From positions 3,879,518 to 3,943,517 of the forward strand of contig NZ_CP118269.1 of NCBI RefSeq assembly GCF_030062155.1: a stretch of DNA of 64,000 nucleotides. Reading direction: 5' to 3'. The position numbers and the translations under genes are program-made. The first letter of the stretch is position 1; every line of letters begins with the position of its first letter. The notes beneath the pieces were generated by a model, which saw only the letters and a program-made list of their open reading frames with translations, was not told where the DNA came from and made no database searches. This DNA is from Pantoea sp. Lij88. GTDB lineage: Bacteria > Pseudomonadota > Gammaproteobacteria > Enterobacterales > Enterobacteriaceae. This document shows, piece after piece, positions 1 through 9,149 of this stretch.

Positions 1-159
1 TAATAGCGGCCAGCGAGCCCCAATCTCTTTCAGGCGTTCTTCGCGGGCAATATCAACATAACTGAACGCCTGCAGAGAAAAAGCCTCTCGCAGCGCGCTG
101 ATATCATCCTGAGGTTCACCGTGAGCAATGCCCGGCGTATAAACATCTTCGTTTTTCAT
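1..159 (-). CDS. bcsR: BcsR-like cellulose regulator (YhjR family), C-terminus cut by window edge
   Basis: Only the first 53 codons are inside the window, from an ATG at 159 running off the left edge. The visible protein has the YhjR signature: an acidic N-terminus, ALREAFSL, then a YVDIAREERL stretch and ARWPLL, matching E. coli BcsR (AFSLPDIDYADIS..RWPLL) from memory. BcsR is a short partner of BcsQ needed for cellulose synthase assembly. It is divergent from bcsE, exactly as in E. coli, where bcsR heads bcsRQABZC. I infer that a second, E. coli-type synthase operon continues to the left. The rest of that operon cannot be seen here. Confidence 0.75.
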   Translation of the reverse strand, partial: MKNEDVYTPGIAHGEPQDDISALREAFSLQAFSYVDIAREERLKEIGARWPLL

Positions 160-358
160 TATTGATTGTTCGCCACAAATAAAACTGCGTCGGTTTCGGG
201 TCAGCAACATTTGCATCAATTCTGGAAAGGGGTTTCCAGAATGAGCACGATCACAAAAAAGGGGAAATGGCCTGTATTCAGTAATTTTTAATTAGTCAGG
301 TTACAACCTGTTCTGTCTATAATAAACTAGCCTGGGCTGGAACAATAATGAATTCAAT
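160..358. promoter_or_regulatory. bcsR/bcsE divergent promoter region
   Basis: A 199-base gap separates the divergent starts of bcsR and bcsE. On the plus strand a perfect -10 hexamer TATAAT lies at 318-323, about 35 bases before the bcsE start. No good -35 is visible at the right distance. A perfect inverted repeat CAGGTT-AC-AACCTG (297-310) sits just upstream, where an activator or repressor could bind. The bcsE ribosome binding site is weak (GGAACA about 15 bases upstream). Confidence 0.5.
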
Positions 359-1897
359 ATGAAAAATTCTTTTTCGCTGGGGCTGCTGCAGGTTCAGCCG
401 GAAATCACTACGCTGCAAAACCCCGGCTGTTATTGGGTCACCTGCGCACGTCAGCAGGATGCCCGCACCTTTATCCGTCAGGTTATTTCACATCAGCAAT
501 CCGTTACGCTCATCAGCGCCGGAGAGTCGCCCCGCGAACTGCTGACGCCCGATCCGGCAGGCGGCCCCGATCGCATTCCGCTGTTTTCATTGCCCGAAAA
601 TAAAAAAAGTCTGCTACAGCTGGAACGTGATTTTTCCCGCACGCTCAGCAGTAAAAATGGACTGGTTATTTTTAACAGCAGTGGCGCGCAATGGGATAAA
701 TTAAATGAAGCCGAATTAAGCAACTGGGTAACGCGTATGCGCCGGTTGCTGCGAAAGAGAAAGATTACGCTCCTGATCGTTACATCCGGTATCACCCAAT
801 TTAATCAGAATAATAATCTGCAGCGTTATTTTCGTCAGATGGACGGGCTGGCTTATTTAACCTTTCAGCAGGATAGCTGGCAGTATCAAATAAGCTGGTG
901 GTATGCCGGTGAACGACTGATTGCCGATCGCACGCTGCGTCTGGGCTGTGAAGATGACCATTTCTTTGCCCTGAAAGAGACGGAGGAGCCGCTGAGCCTG
1001 AATGATGAACAGCATTATCTGGCCGAAAAAAGCGTGCTTGAAGGTGCGCCGCCGCTTTCACGCCAGTGGCAGCTGTTTGACGATAATCAGCAGGTCTGGT
1101 TACAGGCGCAGCAGGCCAATGCGGCCACCGTGATTTTCAGCCTGACGCACAGTGAGCAGATCAGCGAACTGGCAAACATGGTGCACAGTCTGCGCCGCGC
1201 GCGTGGTAACGGGCTGAAAATCGTGGTGCGCGAGATGGGCGTGAGCCTGCGTTACAGCGATGAGCGCCTGCTGCAGGCCTGCGGCGTGAACACTATTGTC
1301 CCGACTACGGCGCCGATGTCGCGCTTTCTCACGATGCTCGAAGGGATCCAGGGGCAACGGTTCAGTCGCCGCGTCCCCGCCAGCCTGGACGGGCTGATCG
1401 CTTCACTGCAGCCGCTGCACGAAAAGGGCTATCTGCGGCTGGATGCGTTTTGTCAGTCGGTCGGCCAGTTAATCAGCAATACCCTGCTGCCGGAAAATGA
1501 CAAAGGTCTGCTGGTGGCCCTGCGTCCGGTGCCGCAGCTCTCTCCTCAGCAGGTCCTGACGCTCTGCAAGCCCCGCCGCTTTGGCGATCTGGTGACGGTA
1601 CTGGAGGATCGGGTGATTCTCTTCCTCTCCTCCTGCCGCTACAACGATCTGGATAAGGCACTGAAATTTATCTTTTCACTGCCGCATGACGAACTATTTG
1701 CCAACCGGATTATCTGGTTTGAGGATAACCAGATTCTGGCCGAAATCAGCAATATCAAAAAAATGACGCCGATGGCCCTGCAGGAACTGACGCCGGTTTC
1801 AGACTCCCTGCGCGACGCTACCCCCAGGCCGGTCGACGCGCCTGAACGCGCGGCACCGCAGCCCATCTCTTTACTGCCGGAGAAAGAATCCCGATGA
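359..1897 (+). CDS. bcsE: cellulose biosynthesis c-di-GMP-binding protein BcsE
   Basis: 512 aa, close to the 523 of E. coli BcsE. BcsE is a cytoplasmic c-di-GMP receptor that joins the BcsRQ-BcsA assembly and recruits BcsF/BcsG for maximal cellulose production. The C-terminal GIL domain holds the RxGD c-di-GMP motif as R407-F408-G409-D410, only slightly shifted from the E. coli position. The end of the protein (about residues 480-512) is a Pro/Ala-rich tail. It is first in bcsEFG; its TGA overlaps the bcsF ATG (ATGA), which implies translational coupling. Family assignment is confident from the whole-length resemblance and gene context. Confidence 0.93.
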   Translation: MKNSFSLGLLQVQPEITTLQNPGCYWVTCARQQDARTFIRQVISHQQSVTLISAGESPRELLTPDPAGGPDRIPLFSLPENKKSLLQLERDFSRTLSSKNGLVIFNSSGAQWDKLNEAELSNWVTRMRRLLRKRKITLLIVTSGITQFNQNNNLQRYFRQMDGLAYLTFQQDSWQYQISWWYAGERLIADRTLRLGCEDDHFFALKETEEPLSLNDEQHYLAEKSVLEGAPPLSRQWQLFDDNQQVWLQAQQANAATVIFSLTHSEQISELANMVHSLRRARGNGLKIVVREMGVSLRYSDERLLQACGVNTIVPTTAPMSRFLTMLEGIQGQRFSRRVPASLDGLIASLQPLHEKGYLRLDAFCQSVGQLISNTLLPENDKGLLVALRPVPQLSPQQVLTLCKPRRFGDLVTVLEDRVILFLSSCRYNDLDKALKFIFSLPHDELFANRIIWFEDNQILAEISNIKKMTPMALQELTPVSDSLRDATPRPVDAPERAAPQPISLLPEKESR

Positions 1898-2091
1898 ACC
1901 TGATGGATTGGGTACAGATTGCGCTGCTGGCTATTTTTATCCTGCTGATTTTAAAGCCTGTCTGGCAGCGGTGGCTGCCGCGTCGCTGGAACGGCCTGCT
2001 GAATCGCCTGTTGCCTGCACGCGCGCTGAAGTCTGAAGGTCACTGGCAGCGTCAATCTCCAAAAACGGATGCAAAAATTAATGAAAAATGA
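1894..2091 (+). CDS. bcsF: cellulose biosynthesis membrane protein BcsF
   Basis: 65 aa (E. coli 63). One hydrophobic segment, about residues 8-22 (ALLAIFILLILKPVW), followed by a basic, Trp- and Arg-rich cytoplasmic tail. BcsF is the small inner-membrane protein that links BcsE to BcsG in the phosphoethanolamine-cellulose branch. It starts inside the bcsE stop codon, and its end overlaps the bcsG start, so the three genes are tightly coupled. Identification rests on size, the single membrane span and position between bcsE and bcsG. Confidence 0.9.
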   Translation: MNLMDWVQIALLAIFILLILKPVWQRWLPRRWNGLLNRLLPARALKSEGHWQRQSPKTDAKINEK

Positions 2092-3748
2092 TCAACCTGC
2101 TGCGGCCCACACTTCCGGTTTGTGGTCCAGCTGGCGCGGACTGGGCGGCTGGAATTTCTACTTTTTAGTTAAGTTTGCCCTGCTGTGGTACGGCTATCTC
2201 AACTTTCACGCCCTGAGCAACCTGGTCTTTCTCGCCTGGCTGCTGTTCCCGTTGCCGACGGTGCGCCTGCATCGCCTGCGCCACTGGATCTCGATCCCCA
2301 TTGGTGTGGGGCTGTTCTGGCATGACACCTGGCTGCCCGGCCTCAGCAGCATCATGAGCCAGGGCGATCAGCTGGCGGGCTTCTCCGGCGCTTACCTGCT
2401 CGATCTGGCAGACCGGTTTATTAACTGGCAGATGCTGGGTGCGCTGTTTGTGCTGCTGGTTCTCTACCTGTTTATTTCCCCCTGGATCCGCATCACCGTG
2501 CTGGTTTCATTGATGATGATCTGGCTCAACGTGCTGACGATTGCAGGCCCGGCGATGTCGCTGCTGCCGACCCGCGCAGCCACACCACAGGTGGTCCTGA
2601 ATCAGACGCCCGCCGCCGCCACCAGCCAGGCCGCTGCCGTGCCGGACGGACTCGATCAGTCTGCCGCGCCCACCAGCGCCAGCCTGACCGCCTGGCTCAG
2701 CCGTTTCTATGAGAGTGAGCGCAAGCGCGTCACCCACTTCCCCGACAGCCTGCCTGCCGATTCACAGCCGTTCGACATTCTGGTGATCAACATCTGTTCA
2801 CTCGCCTGGTCGGACATGGATGCGTCTCAGCTGCGTAATCATCCGCTGTGGCAGCACTTCGACATCATGCTGACCAACTACAACTCCGCCACCAGCTACA
2901 GCGGACCGGCGGGGATTCGTCTGCTGCGTGCCAGCTGCGGTCAGACCTCGCACAGCGATCTCTACAAACCCACCGATTCGCGCTGCTATCTGTTCGATAA
3001 TCTCGCGAAGCTGGGCTTTAAAGAGCAGCTGATGATGGACCACACCGGCGTGTTTGGTAACTATCTCAAAGAGCTGCGCGAGGGCGGGGATATTCAGGCA
3101 CCGCTGATGTCGCAGGCAGGTATTGCGCCGGAGGTGACCTCATTCGACAGCTCGCCGGTCTTCAACGATGCCCAGCTGATGCAGCGCTGGCTCGACGATC
3201 GCAGCAAGAGCAGCGATGCCCGCAGTGCCACCTTCTATAACCTCATCCCGCTTCACGACGGCACCCGCGAACTGGGCAGCACCCAGACCGCCCCGTGGAA
3301 GCCGCGCGCTCAGCTGCTGTTTGATCAGATCGACGCCTTCCTCACTCAGTTGGAGAAGTCAGGCCGTCGGGTGATGGTGCTGGTGGTGCCGGAGCATGGT
3401 GCCGCCCTGCAGGGCGATAAGATGCAGATGTCAGGCCTGCGGGATATCCCCAGCCCGGCGATTACCCATGTGCCGGTCGGGATTAAGTTTGTCGGCATGA
3501 AAGCCCCGCATCAGGGACAGCCACTGAATATTGATGCGCCGACCAGCCTGCTGGCGGTCTCAGAGATTGTGTCACGCGTGGTGGATGGACAGGTATTTAA
3601 TGCGCCGAATGTGAATATGTCGGTGCTGACTGACAAGCTGCCGCAGACGCCTGTGGTGTCGGAAAACGACGGTGCGGTGGTGATGATGTATCAGGGCAAG
3701 CCCTGGATCAGGCTGAATGGCGGCGACTGGGTGCCCTATCCGGAGTAA
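2081..3748 (+). CDS. bcsG: cellulose phosphoethanolamine transferase BcsG
   Basis: Inner-membrane protein with several N-terminal spans and a periplasmic alkaline-phosphatase-fold domain. It moves phosphoethanolamine from phosphatidylethanolamine onto glucose units of cellulose. The nucleophile region NSATSYSGPA and the NICSLAWSD Cys motif match E. coli BcsG (Ser278, Cys243); LLRASCGQTSHSDLY and VVPEHGAAL are further metal-site segments. A Thr/Ala/Pro-rich linker lies at about residues 170-210. I chose the ATG at 2081 (555 aa) because it puts the first WxxWRGL at the E. coli distance; an in-frame ATG at 2069 would add four residues. Overlaps bcsF by 11 bases. Confidence 0.93.
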   Translation: MKNDQPAAAHTSGLWSSWRGLGGWNFYFLVKFALLWYGYLNFHALSNLVFLAWLLFPLPTVRLHRLRHWISIPIGVGLFWHDTWLPGLSSIMSQGDQLAGFSGAYLLDLADRFINWQMLGALFVLLVLYLFISPWIRITVLVSLMMIWLNVLTIAGPAMSLLPTRAATPQVVLNQTPAAATSQAAAVPDGLDQSAAPTSASLTAWLSRFYESERKRVTHFPDSLPADSQPFDILVINICSLAWSDMDASQLRNHPLWQHFDIMLTNYNSATSYSGPAGIRLLRASCGQTSHSDLYKPTDSRCYLFDNLAKLGFKEQLMMDHTGVFGNYLKELREGGDIQAPLMSQAGIAPEVTSFDSSPVFNDAQLMQRWLDDRSKSSDARSATFYNLIPLHDGTRELGSTQTAPWKPRAQLLFDQIDAFLTQLEKSGRRVMVLVVPEHGAALQGDKMQMSGLRDIPSPAITHVPVGIKFVGMKAPHQGQPLNIDAPTSLLAVSEIVSRVVDGQVFNAPNVNMSVLTDKLPQTPVVSENDGAVVMMYQGKPWIRLNGGDWVPYPE

Positions 3749-3774
3749 CGCATCAGCGTCGGGAAGCAGAAGTG

Positions 3775-3808
3775 CGGGTCAGGTGCGGTTCAGTGCCTGA
3801 CCCGTTTT
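3775..3808 (+). terminator. Rho-independent terminator after bcsG
   Basis: CGGGTCAGG at 3775-3783 pairs with CCTGACCCG at 3796-3804 around a 12-base loop and is followed by TTTT. It lies between the convergent bcsEFG and bcsO...Z groups. It fits the plus strand best because the T run is on that side. Confidence 0.75.
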
Positions 3809-3863
3809 GATCGTGTTGCTGTCTGCAGCAGAACAGCGGCCAGCGCCGCCGTTCTGCCAGTTA

Positions 3864-4871
3864 TCAGCGCTTCTCCTGAAACGCCTGCCAGGTCAGCAGC
3901 TGCAGGCTGGCAGAGAAGTAGTTCTGATCCGCAGCCAGCTTATCGCTCAGATAGCCGGTCTCATTCAGCGTCAGGTCACGTACTGCCAGCAGACCGCCCT
4001 CAAGATGGTAAGGTGCAGGCGCATTCGCCAGCACGTCGAACCAGGCGGGGGTCAGCATGCGGCTGTAACCCTGCCAGACGCGCTGAAAAGGCACCAGCGC
4101 CAGACTGTGCGGGTCATACCACCAGATGTTCAGCGGCACGCGAATCGCGTCGTAACTGAAGCGGTTTGAGTAGCCCACCGCTGGCGCCACCGACCCATCG
4201 GCATTCAGCGCAACCCAGTCCAGCGGCAGGCCGGTTTTGCCAAAGCTCAGCTTACCCAGCAGATCAAAGCCATCGTTAATCAGCTTATCCCAGACCTGCA
4301 GATGACTCCGCTCGCCAAACTCCCGCCACGCCTGAAACAGAAAATAGGAAGGGTTCAGGACCACATAACTGGTTTTATTGAACCCCTGTGCGCCCGGCAG
4401 CAGGACGGTATGGCCGCCAAAGCTCGTCACATCCAGCTTGATGATGGCGCGCTGAATACGGTCAGACTCCTGCTGGTAGCTCTCCACCTGCCATTTCTGT
4501 GCAGCGCGCTGCAGCGCCCAGGCCAGCAGCACATCGCCATCTGAGGCGTTATTTTTGTCGGCAACCGGGTTATCAGTGCCTGGCACATAGCGCCAGTAGA
4601 AGAGATCGGTCTGCGGATTTCGCAACTGGGTGCGCGTCCACTGCCACAGCCGATCGAAGGTGGCGCGATCGTTGTTGGCCACGGCCAGCAACATGCCATA
4701 ACCCTGACCTTCGGTGTGACTGACATTGTTATTGGCGGTGTCCGTGATCCGTCCTTCCGCAGTCACAAAGCGGCTTTTAAACGTGTCCCAGCCGCTGGCA
4801 TTGGCCTGCGCGCTGCAGGCCAGCAGTAAAACAGAGCAGATCCAGCCCATCCAGAATGGCTTACGTTTCAT
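3864..4871 (-). CDS. bcsZ: periplasmic endo-beta-1,4-glucanase BcsZ (GH8)
   Basis: 335 aa family 8 glycoside hydrolase (E. coli BcsZ is 368). It cuts beta-1,4-glucan in the periplasm and tunes cellulose export and crystallinity. The signal peptide covers about residues 1-25, with cleavage near ANA-SG. The general acid is Glu54 in SHTEGQGYGM and the catalytic Asp241 lies in FSYDAIR; ASDGD (110-113) adds substrate-cleft aspartates. These equal Glu55 and Asp243 of the E. coli enzyme. Here it is the last gene of the cluster, after bcsD, while in E. coli bcsZ sits between bcsB and bcsC. Gap to bcsD is only 8 bases. Confidence 0.95.
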   Translation of the reverse strand: MKRKPFWMGWICSVLLLACSAQANASGWDTFKSRFVTAEGRITDTANNNVSHTEGQGYGMLLAVANNDRATFDRLWQWTRTQLRNPQTDLFYWRYVPGTDNPVADKNNASDGDVLLAWALQRAAQKWQVESYQQESDRIQRAIIKLDVTSFGGHTVLLPGAQGFNKTSYVVLNPSYFLFQAWREFGERSHLQVWDKLINDGFDLLGKLSFGKTGLPLDWVALNADGSVAPAVGYSNRFSYDAIRVPLNIWWYDPHSLALVPFQRVWQGYSRMLTPAWFDVLANAPAPYHLEGGLLAVRDLTLNETGYLSDKLAADQNYFSASLQLLTWQAFQEKR

Positions 4872-4879
4872 TTTCGATC

Positions 4880-5323
4880 CTATTGATATCGATAGTGCAG
4901 CGTGCTGCCATCGTTGAGTTCAAGCGTCACCGGCACAATCCTGCTGCCGCCCTGGCCCTGTAACCAGCCTGAAAAAAGCCCGGCCATGACCGCACCAAAC
5001 GCGGCCTGCCAGTCAGCCGGAGAGTGGATATTGTCGCCCGCCGGCAGGGCGTGATACGAAATCAGCAGCGCCGTCTCTTCCGGCTGAAGCTGCACAAAGC
5101 CCCAGTTAAACCGCGCCAGCTGCAGGTTGGCCTCGCGCTCCAGATCCTGCACGGTACGTGACTCTGGCAAAGGATAGCGGGTCGCCAGCGATTCACCCAT
5201 CTTATAGAGAAAGGCTTCCGCATCGTGCTGACCGGCGTTGGCGATCATCCCGTCAATCAGCACGCTGACCAGGTCAAACCAGCCCGGCTGATAAGGATGC
5301 GATACCCCCGAATGCTCACTCAT
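4880..5323 (-). CDS. bcsD: cellulose synthase periplasmic subunit BcsD
   Basis: 147 aa, no clear signal peptide, similar in size to Komagataeibacter BcsD (about 156). BcsD forms an octameric ring that helps lateral packing of glucan chains into crystalline cellulose and is the hallmark of type I bcs operons; E. coli K-12 lacks it. The call rests on size, on acidic/aromatic composition (YQPGWFDLV near the start, RFNWGFVQL in the middle) and on its place between bcsC and bcsZ. Its ATG overlaps the bcsC stop (TAATG). Confidence 0.85.
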   Translation of the reverse strand: MSEHSGVSHPYQPGWFDLVSVLIDGMIANAGQHDAEAFLYKMGESLATRYPLPESRTVQDLEREANLQLARFNWGFVQLQPEETALLISYHALPAGDNIHSPADWQAAFGAVMAGLFSGWLQGQGGSRIVPVTLELNDGSTLHYRYQ

Positions 5324-8300
5324 TACTTCTCTCCGAACAGGTAACGGACATAGAGCTGCGCGCTGCTTTCGTTGTAATCACCAAAGGTGTCATAACCCAG
5401 CTGGCCGCCAATCGTTACATCTTTATTGAGTTTGTAGTCCGCCCCGGCATGCAGGTTATAGCCGATGCCGTTTTTGCTGCCGCCGGAGTAGTACGCGTCT
5501 TTCACGCTGCCGCTGGCGGCAAGAGATTCCAGCTCTGACTGCAGGCTGGCATCCGACGGGAAGTAGGCGCTCTTATCCTGACTGTAGGTCTGATAACCGG
5601 CTGCCCCGCCAATATTCACTTTCAGATCGTCAAACCTGCGTGAGAACTCTATCGGGAACGAGACCGACGCGTAGTTCTGCGGGCTGAAGTAGCCGCCCTG
5701 TCCGTAACTGAAGTAGCTGAGGTTTTTCGAGAAATCCATCCACGACAGGCTCATGCCGACTTTTAGCTCGCGATCGTCAGTGTGGAACGGACGGACATAG
5801 GCCCCGGCGGTGGCCTGCAGCGTGTTATTGCTGGCGACATTCTCGCCGAGATAGCTGTACGCGCCCCCACCGGCGTAGAAGCCCGCGTCGCCATTGTCAT
5901 AGCTTAACAGGGCGTTCGCACCATTCTTCGTGACGCGTCCCCAGCGTTTGCCGCTGGTTTTATCTTCTGCGCCGACGTAAGAGAGCAGGCTGTCGGTAAT
6001 CGCACGACGCTCACCGGTCAGGATCAGCGTCAGGAAGTCGGTGAGTTTCGGTGACCACTGCACGCCACCGACCAGGGTACTGAGATCCTGGCCCAGCGGG
6101 GTACTGCCGATATCCACTTTATAATTGTCGCCCTTCAGCGCCAGATTCAGCTCGACGCCTGAAGCCGTTTGCGAATCGGTGGTGGCGTTCGGCAGATCAT
6201 TCACCGTCGCCCCGCCTGCGGCCACCACTCTGCCCTGACTCAGCGCATTGGTGCCGAAACGACGCCAGGCATCAGCTGCGCCACTGCCCGCCGTGAGCGA
6301 GACCGGCGTGGCGGTAAAGTCGAGGCGCGCCGTTTCAAACGGCACGGTAGAGAAGGTCAGCGGCGCTTTGGCCTCCGTCAGCTTGCTTAAGCCCGACTCG
6401 CCATCACGCCCGCGTACCTGCACCATGCCCTGACTCCAGGTGCCGGTTTTCTCCTGCAGCGAATCCATCATGGTGTTGACGTCATGCAGAACCTGTGACT
6501 GCTGAGAAACCGTTGTGCTGCCCGCAGCCGGTTCGCCCTGTGATGTCACGCCAGCGGTCTGGCCCGCTGGTGCGGCCTGCCACGGCAGCACGGTGCCGTA
6601 GCTGGACGGTGAACGTCCCACCGGCGAGGTGTTGCGGTTGATAAACGGATTCTCCGCCAGCGCCAGGCCGCCCACGGTCGGCACGCTGCCAGGCTGCGCG
6701 CCCTGCAGGCCAATCAGCTGCCCGCGCGCGGAGCGCAGATAAGCCATCGCCTGCGAATGGTCGCCGTTGGCTTCCGCCACCCGCGCCAGCAGCAGCAGGC
6801 GATCCGGCGTCTGCGTGGTGGTGTTGAGACCGCGACTCAGCTCATTGGCGCGCTGCACATTGTTCTGCGCCAGCGCGACGTTGATGGCTCCGACGCGCGC
6901 ATCCTGCGTCGGCGTATCCTGGGTCATCAGGTAGTCATAGACCACACCCGCGTCCCGGTTCATCTTGCCGTCCTGGTAGAGACGCGCCATCGCGAACATC
7001 AGATCGCGGTTCTGGGGATCCTGCTGCAGCGCGCCTGTCAGCTTGTCATACGCCGCTGCGTACTGACGCTGCTGACGCAGGCGATCCACTTCATTAATCA
7101 GATAGCCGTTGCGGATACCGGCCAGCTGCGTCGGGGTGCTGCGCGCCTGCAGTTCCGGGTTACTGAGGAAGCGCTGCGCCTCACTGCCGAGGCCGGCCTG
7201 ATTCAGCACCGCCATCTGTGCGGCATAATCGCCCGCGTTGCCCTGCACGCCACGCTGCAGGTTAGTCCGCACCACCGAAACGGCGCTGGTGAGATCGCCC
7301 GCCTGCGCCAGTTTCTGCGCCAGGTTTCCGGCATCAACCGGGTTGGCCGGTGGCGTGACCGTGAGCGCTTTCAGGGTGTTGGCGGCGGCCGCCGTCGCGC
7401 CCTGCGCCAGGTACTGATCGGCCGTGCTCATCTGCAGGTTGAAATTAACCCGCTGCGCCAGTTCACGCATCGCCGCCGTCTGCGCATTGGCGGGAATACG
7501 CGCCAGCAACGCGCTGGCCTGCTGCCAGCCACCACTTTCGCTGGCGTTAAGTGCACCGGCATACAGCTCGCTGGTGCTGGCCCCGTTGCGCATCACCGGC
7601 TGCATCACGTTAGCCGCCAGCAGCGTGTCGCCCTGCTGACGATAGAGCCGGGCTAAATCGAGCCGCAGCCAGCCATCCGATGGGTAGCGCTGAATGCCCT
7701 GCTGCAGCGTCGCGATGGCCGCAGCGTTGTTCCCGGCCGCCAGCTGGCGCTTCGCCTGCTGACGCAGCGCATCGGCTTCATTGGCCCGTGGCGTGACGCT
7801 CTGGCGTACGCTATCCGGCAGTGCCCCCAGCAATGTACTGGCTTCGGCTCCCCGATTCTGCTGACGCAGAACGTAGAACAGCCCTTCTTTGGCGCTGCGG
7901 TTATCCGCATCGCTTTGCAGAATGGTGCGGTAGATCTGCTCCGCCTGCTCCGGCTGATTAGTCCGGCGCAGCACGTCGGCGCGGAACAGCCTGGCGGCCA
8001 GCCCTTTTTCGCCATCGGCCTGCACCAGCGGTTCGCTCAAGGTCAGTGCCTGCGCCGTGTCGCCGCTTTTCAGCGCCTGCTGCGCGCTGGCCAGCTGGGC
8101 GTAAAAGCGCGCATCGTCCGCCTGCTGCTGACGCGATGAACCCTGATCGCCGCCCAGCTGAGCAGACCGCTGCAGATAATCTGCCGCTTCCTGATAACGT
8201 CCGGCACGCTGGGCCACATAGCCCATGCCCGCTAGCGCATCGGCATCCTGCGGATTCGCGCCCAGCACTTTTTCAAAGCTGGACTGCGCTCCGCCGACGT

Positions 8301-9138
8301 CACCGCTGTTGAGCGCGCTGAATCCGGCCCCTTTTTCTGCGCCCCCGACGTTTTTACGGTAATAGTCGATGACGGCGGAGTCCTGCGGATGACGCTGCTG
8401 CCAGGTCTGATAGAGCGCTGCATCTGACGGCTGTGGACCGAGCCACAGCAGCGCCTGACGCAGTGAGCGGTCGGCATCCTGATTACCACTCGCCAGCGAA
8501 CTCAGCACCTCAATGCCTTCGCGACGGGTCGGCTCCTGATAGGTCAGCGCTTTACCCAGCGCCAGCCGCGCGCCGGTGTCCTGCGGATGCTGCGCCGCAA
8601 ACTGACGCAGCGCCTCAACCGCCTGCGGCAGCAGCGTACGGTCGCCCGCCATAGTCAGATAATATTCTGCCGCGACGCTCGGTGGCGGCTCATTGCCGGT
8701 GAAGGTATTGCGCCAGGTCTGCAACGCCGCCGGAATGTTGCCGCTGCGTGCCTGCTGACGTGCCAGCGAAAGCTGCGCCTGCGGAATGGTCTGCATCTGG
8801 CGCGCGTTATCCAGCTCGCTCAGGTGCGGATCGTTGGGGGAGACCTGACTCAGACGGGCGCGATACTGTGCCGCGGCGGCCGTGTCGCCACCCTGCTGTG
8901 AATAGAGTGCCAGCAGGTAGAGTGCCTGGGTGTTGCCGGGTTCAACCATCAGCACCTTTTGCAGTGAGGCTTTCGCCAGGTCGTCATGCGCTTTCTGATG
9001 CCAGTACGATGCCTGATCGAACAGCGCCTGCAGCGCAGGATTGGTGCTCTCCGCCGCCAGCAGCGGCTGTGACAGGGCCAGCGCGCTGCCCAGCAGCAAC
9101 GCGTTACGGATACCGGCACTCAACAGATTGTTTTTCAT
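5323..9138 (-). CDS. bcsC: cellulose export outer-membrane protein BcsC
   Basis: 1271 aa. A signal peptide (about residues 1-28, ending LLAAES) is followed by a long tetratricopeptide-repeat solenoid to about residue 800 (repeated motifs such as NPQDADALAGMGYVAQRAGR). A Pro/Ser/Gly linker follows, then a C-terminal beta-barrel of roughly 330 residues ending YVRYLFGEK with a terminal aromatic-charged pattern. BcsC carries the glucan across the periplasm (TPR) and the outer membrane (porin). It is longer than E. coli BcsC (1157) and nearer the length of type I proteins. It follows bcsB after 11 bases. The many antisense open frames here are GC-bias shadows. Confidence 0.95.
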   Translation of the reverse strand: MKNNLLSAGIRNALLLGSALALSQPLLAAESTNPALQALFDQASYWHQKAHDDLAKASLQKVLMVEPGNTQALYLLALYSQQGGDTAAAAQYRARLSQVSPNDPHLSELDNARQMQTIPQAQLSLARQQARSGNIPAALQTWRNTFTGNEPPPSVAAEYYLTMAGDRTLLPQAVEALRQFAAQHPQDTGARLALGKALTYQEPTRREGIEVLSSLASGNQDADRSLRQALLWLGPQPSDAALYQTWQQRHPQDSAVIDYYRKNVGGAEKGAGFSALNSGDVGGAQSSFEKVLGANPQDADALAGMGYVAQRAGRYQEAADYLQRSAQLGGDQGSSRQQQADDARFYAQLASAQQALKSGDTAQALTLSEPLVQADGEKGLAARLFRADVLRRTNQPEQAEQIYRTILQSDADNRSAKEGLFYVLRQQNRGAEASTLLGALPDSVRQSVTPRANEADALRQQAKRQLAAGNNAAAIATLQQGIQRYPSDGWLRLDLARLYRQQGDTLLAANVMQPVMRNGASTSELYAGALNASESGGWQQASALLARIPANAQTAAMRELAQRVNFNLQMSTADQYLAQGATAAAANTLKALTVTPPANPVDAGNLAQKLAQAGDLTSAVSVVRTNLQRGVQGNAGDYAAQMAVLNQAGLGSEAQRFLSNPELQARSTPTQLAGIRNGYLINEVDRLRQQRQYAAAYDKLTGALQQDPQNRDLMFAMARLYQDGKMNRDAGVVYDYLMTQDTPTQDARVGAINVALAQNNVQRANELSRGLNTTTQTPDRLLLLARVAEANGDHSQAMAYLRSARGQLIGLQGAQPGSVPTVGGLALAENPFINRNTSPVGRSPSSYGTVLPWQAAPAGQTAGVTSQGEPAAGSTTVSQQSQVLHDVNTMMDSLQEKTGTWSQGMVQVRGRDGESGLSKLTEAKAPLTFSTVPFETARLDFTATPVSLTAGSGAADAWRRFGTNALSQGRVVAAGGATVNDLPNATTDSQTASGVELNLALKGDNYKVDIGSTPLGQDLSTLVGGVQWSPKLTDFLTLILTGERRAITDSLLSYVGAEDKTSGKRWGRVTKNGANALLSYDNGDAGFYAGGGAYSYLGENVASNNTLQATAGAYVRPFHTDDRELKVGMSLSWMDFSKNLSYFSYGQGGYFSPQNYASVSFPIEFSRRFDDLKVNIGGAAGYQTYSQDKSAYFPSDASLQSELESLAASGSVKDAYYSGGSKNGIGYNLHAGADYKLNKDVTIGGQLGYDTFGDYNESSAQLYVRYLFGEK

Positions 9139-9149
9139 TATTATTGTCC

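Noticed and set aside
6757..7656. 299-codon plus-strand open frame opposite bcsC
   Set aside because: It is antisense to the TPR region of bcsC, is Arg/His/Gln-rich as expected for a shadow frame in GC-rich sequence, and has no ribosome binding site or family motif.
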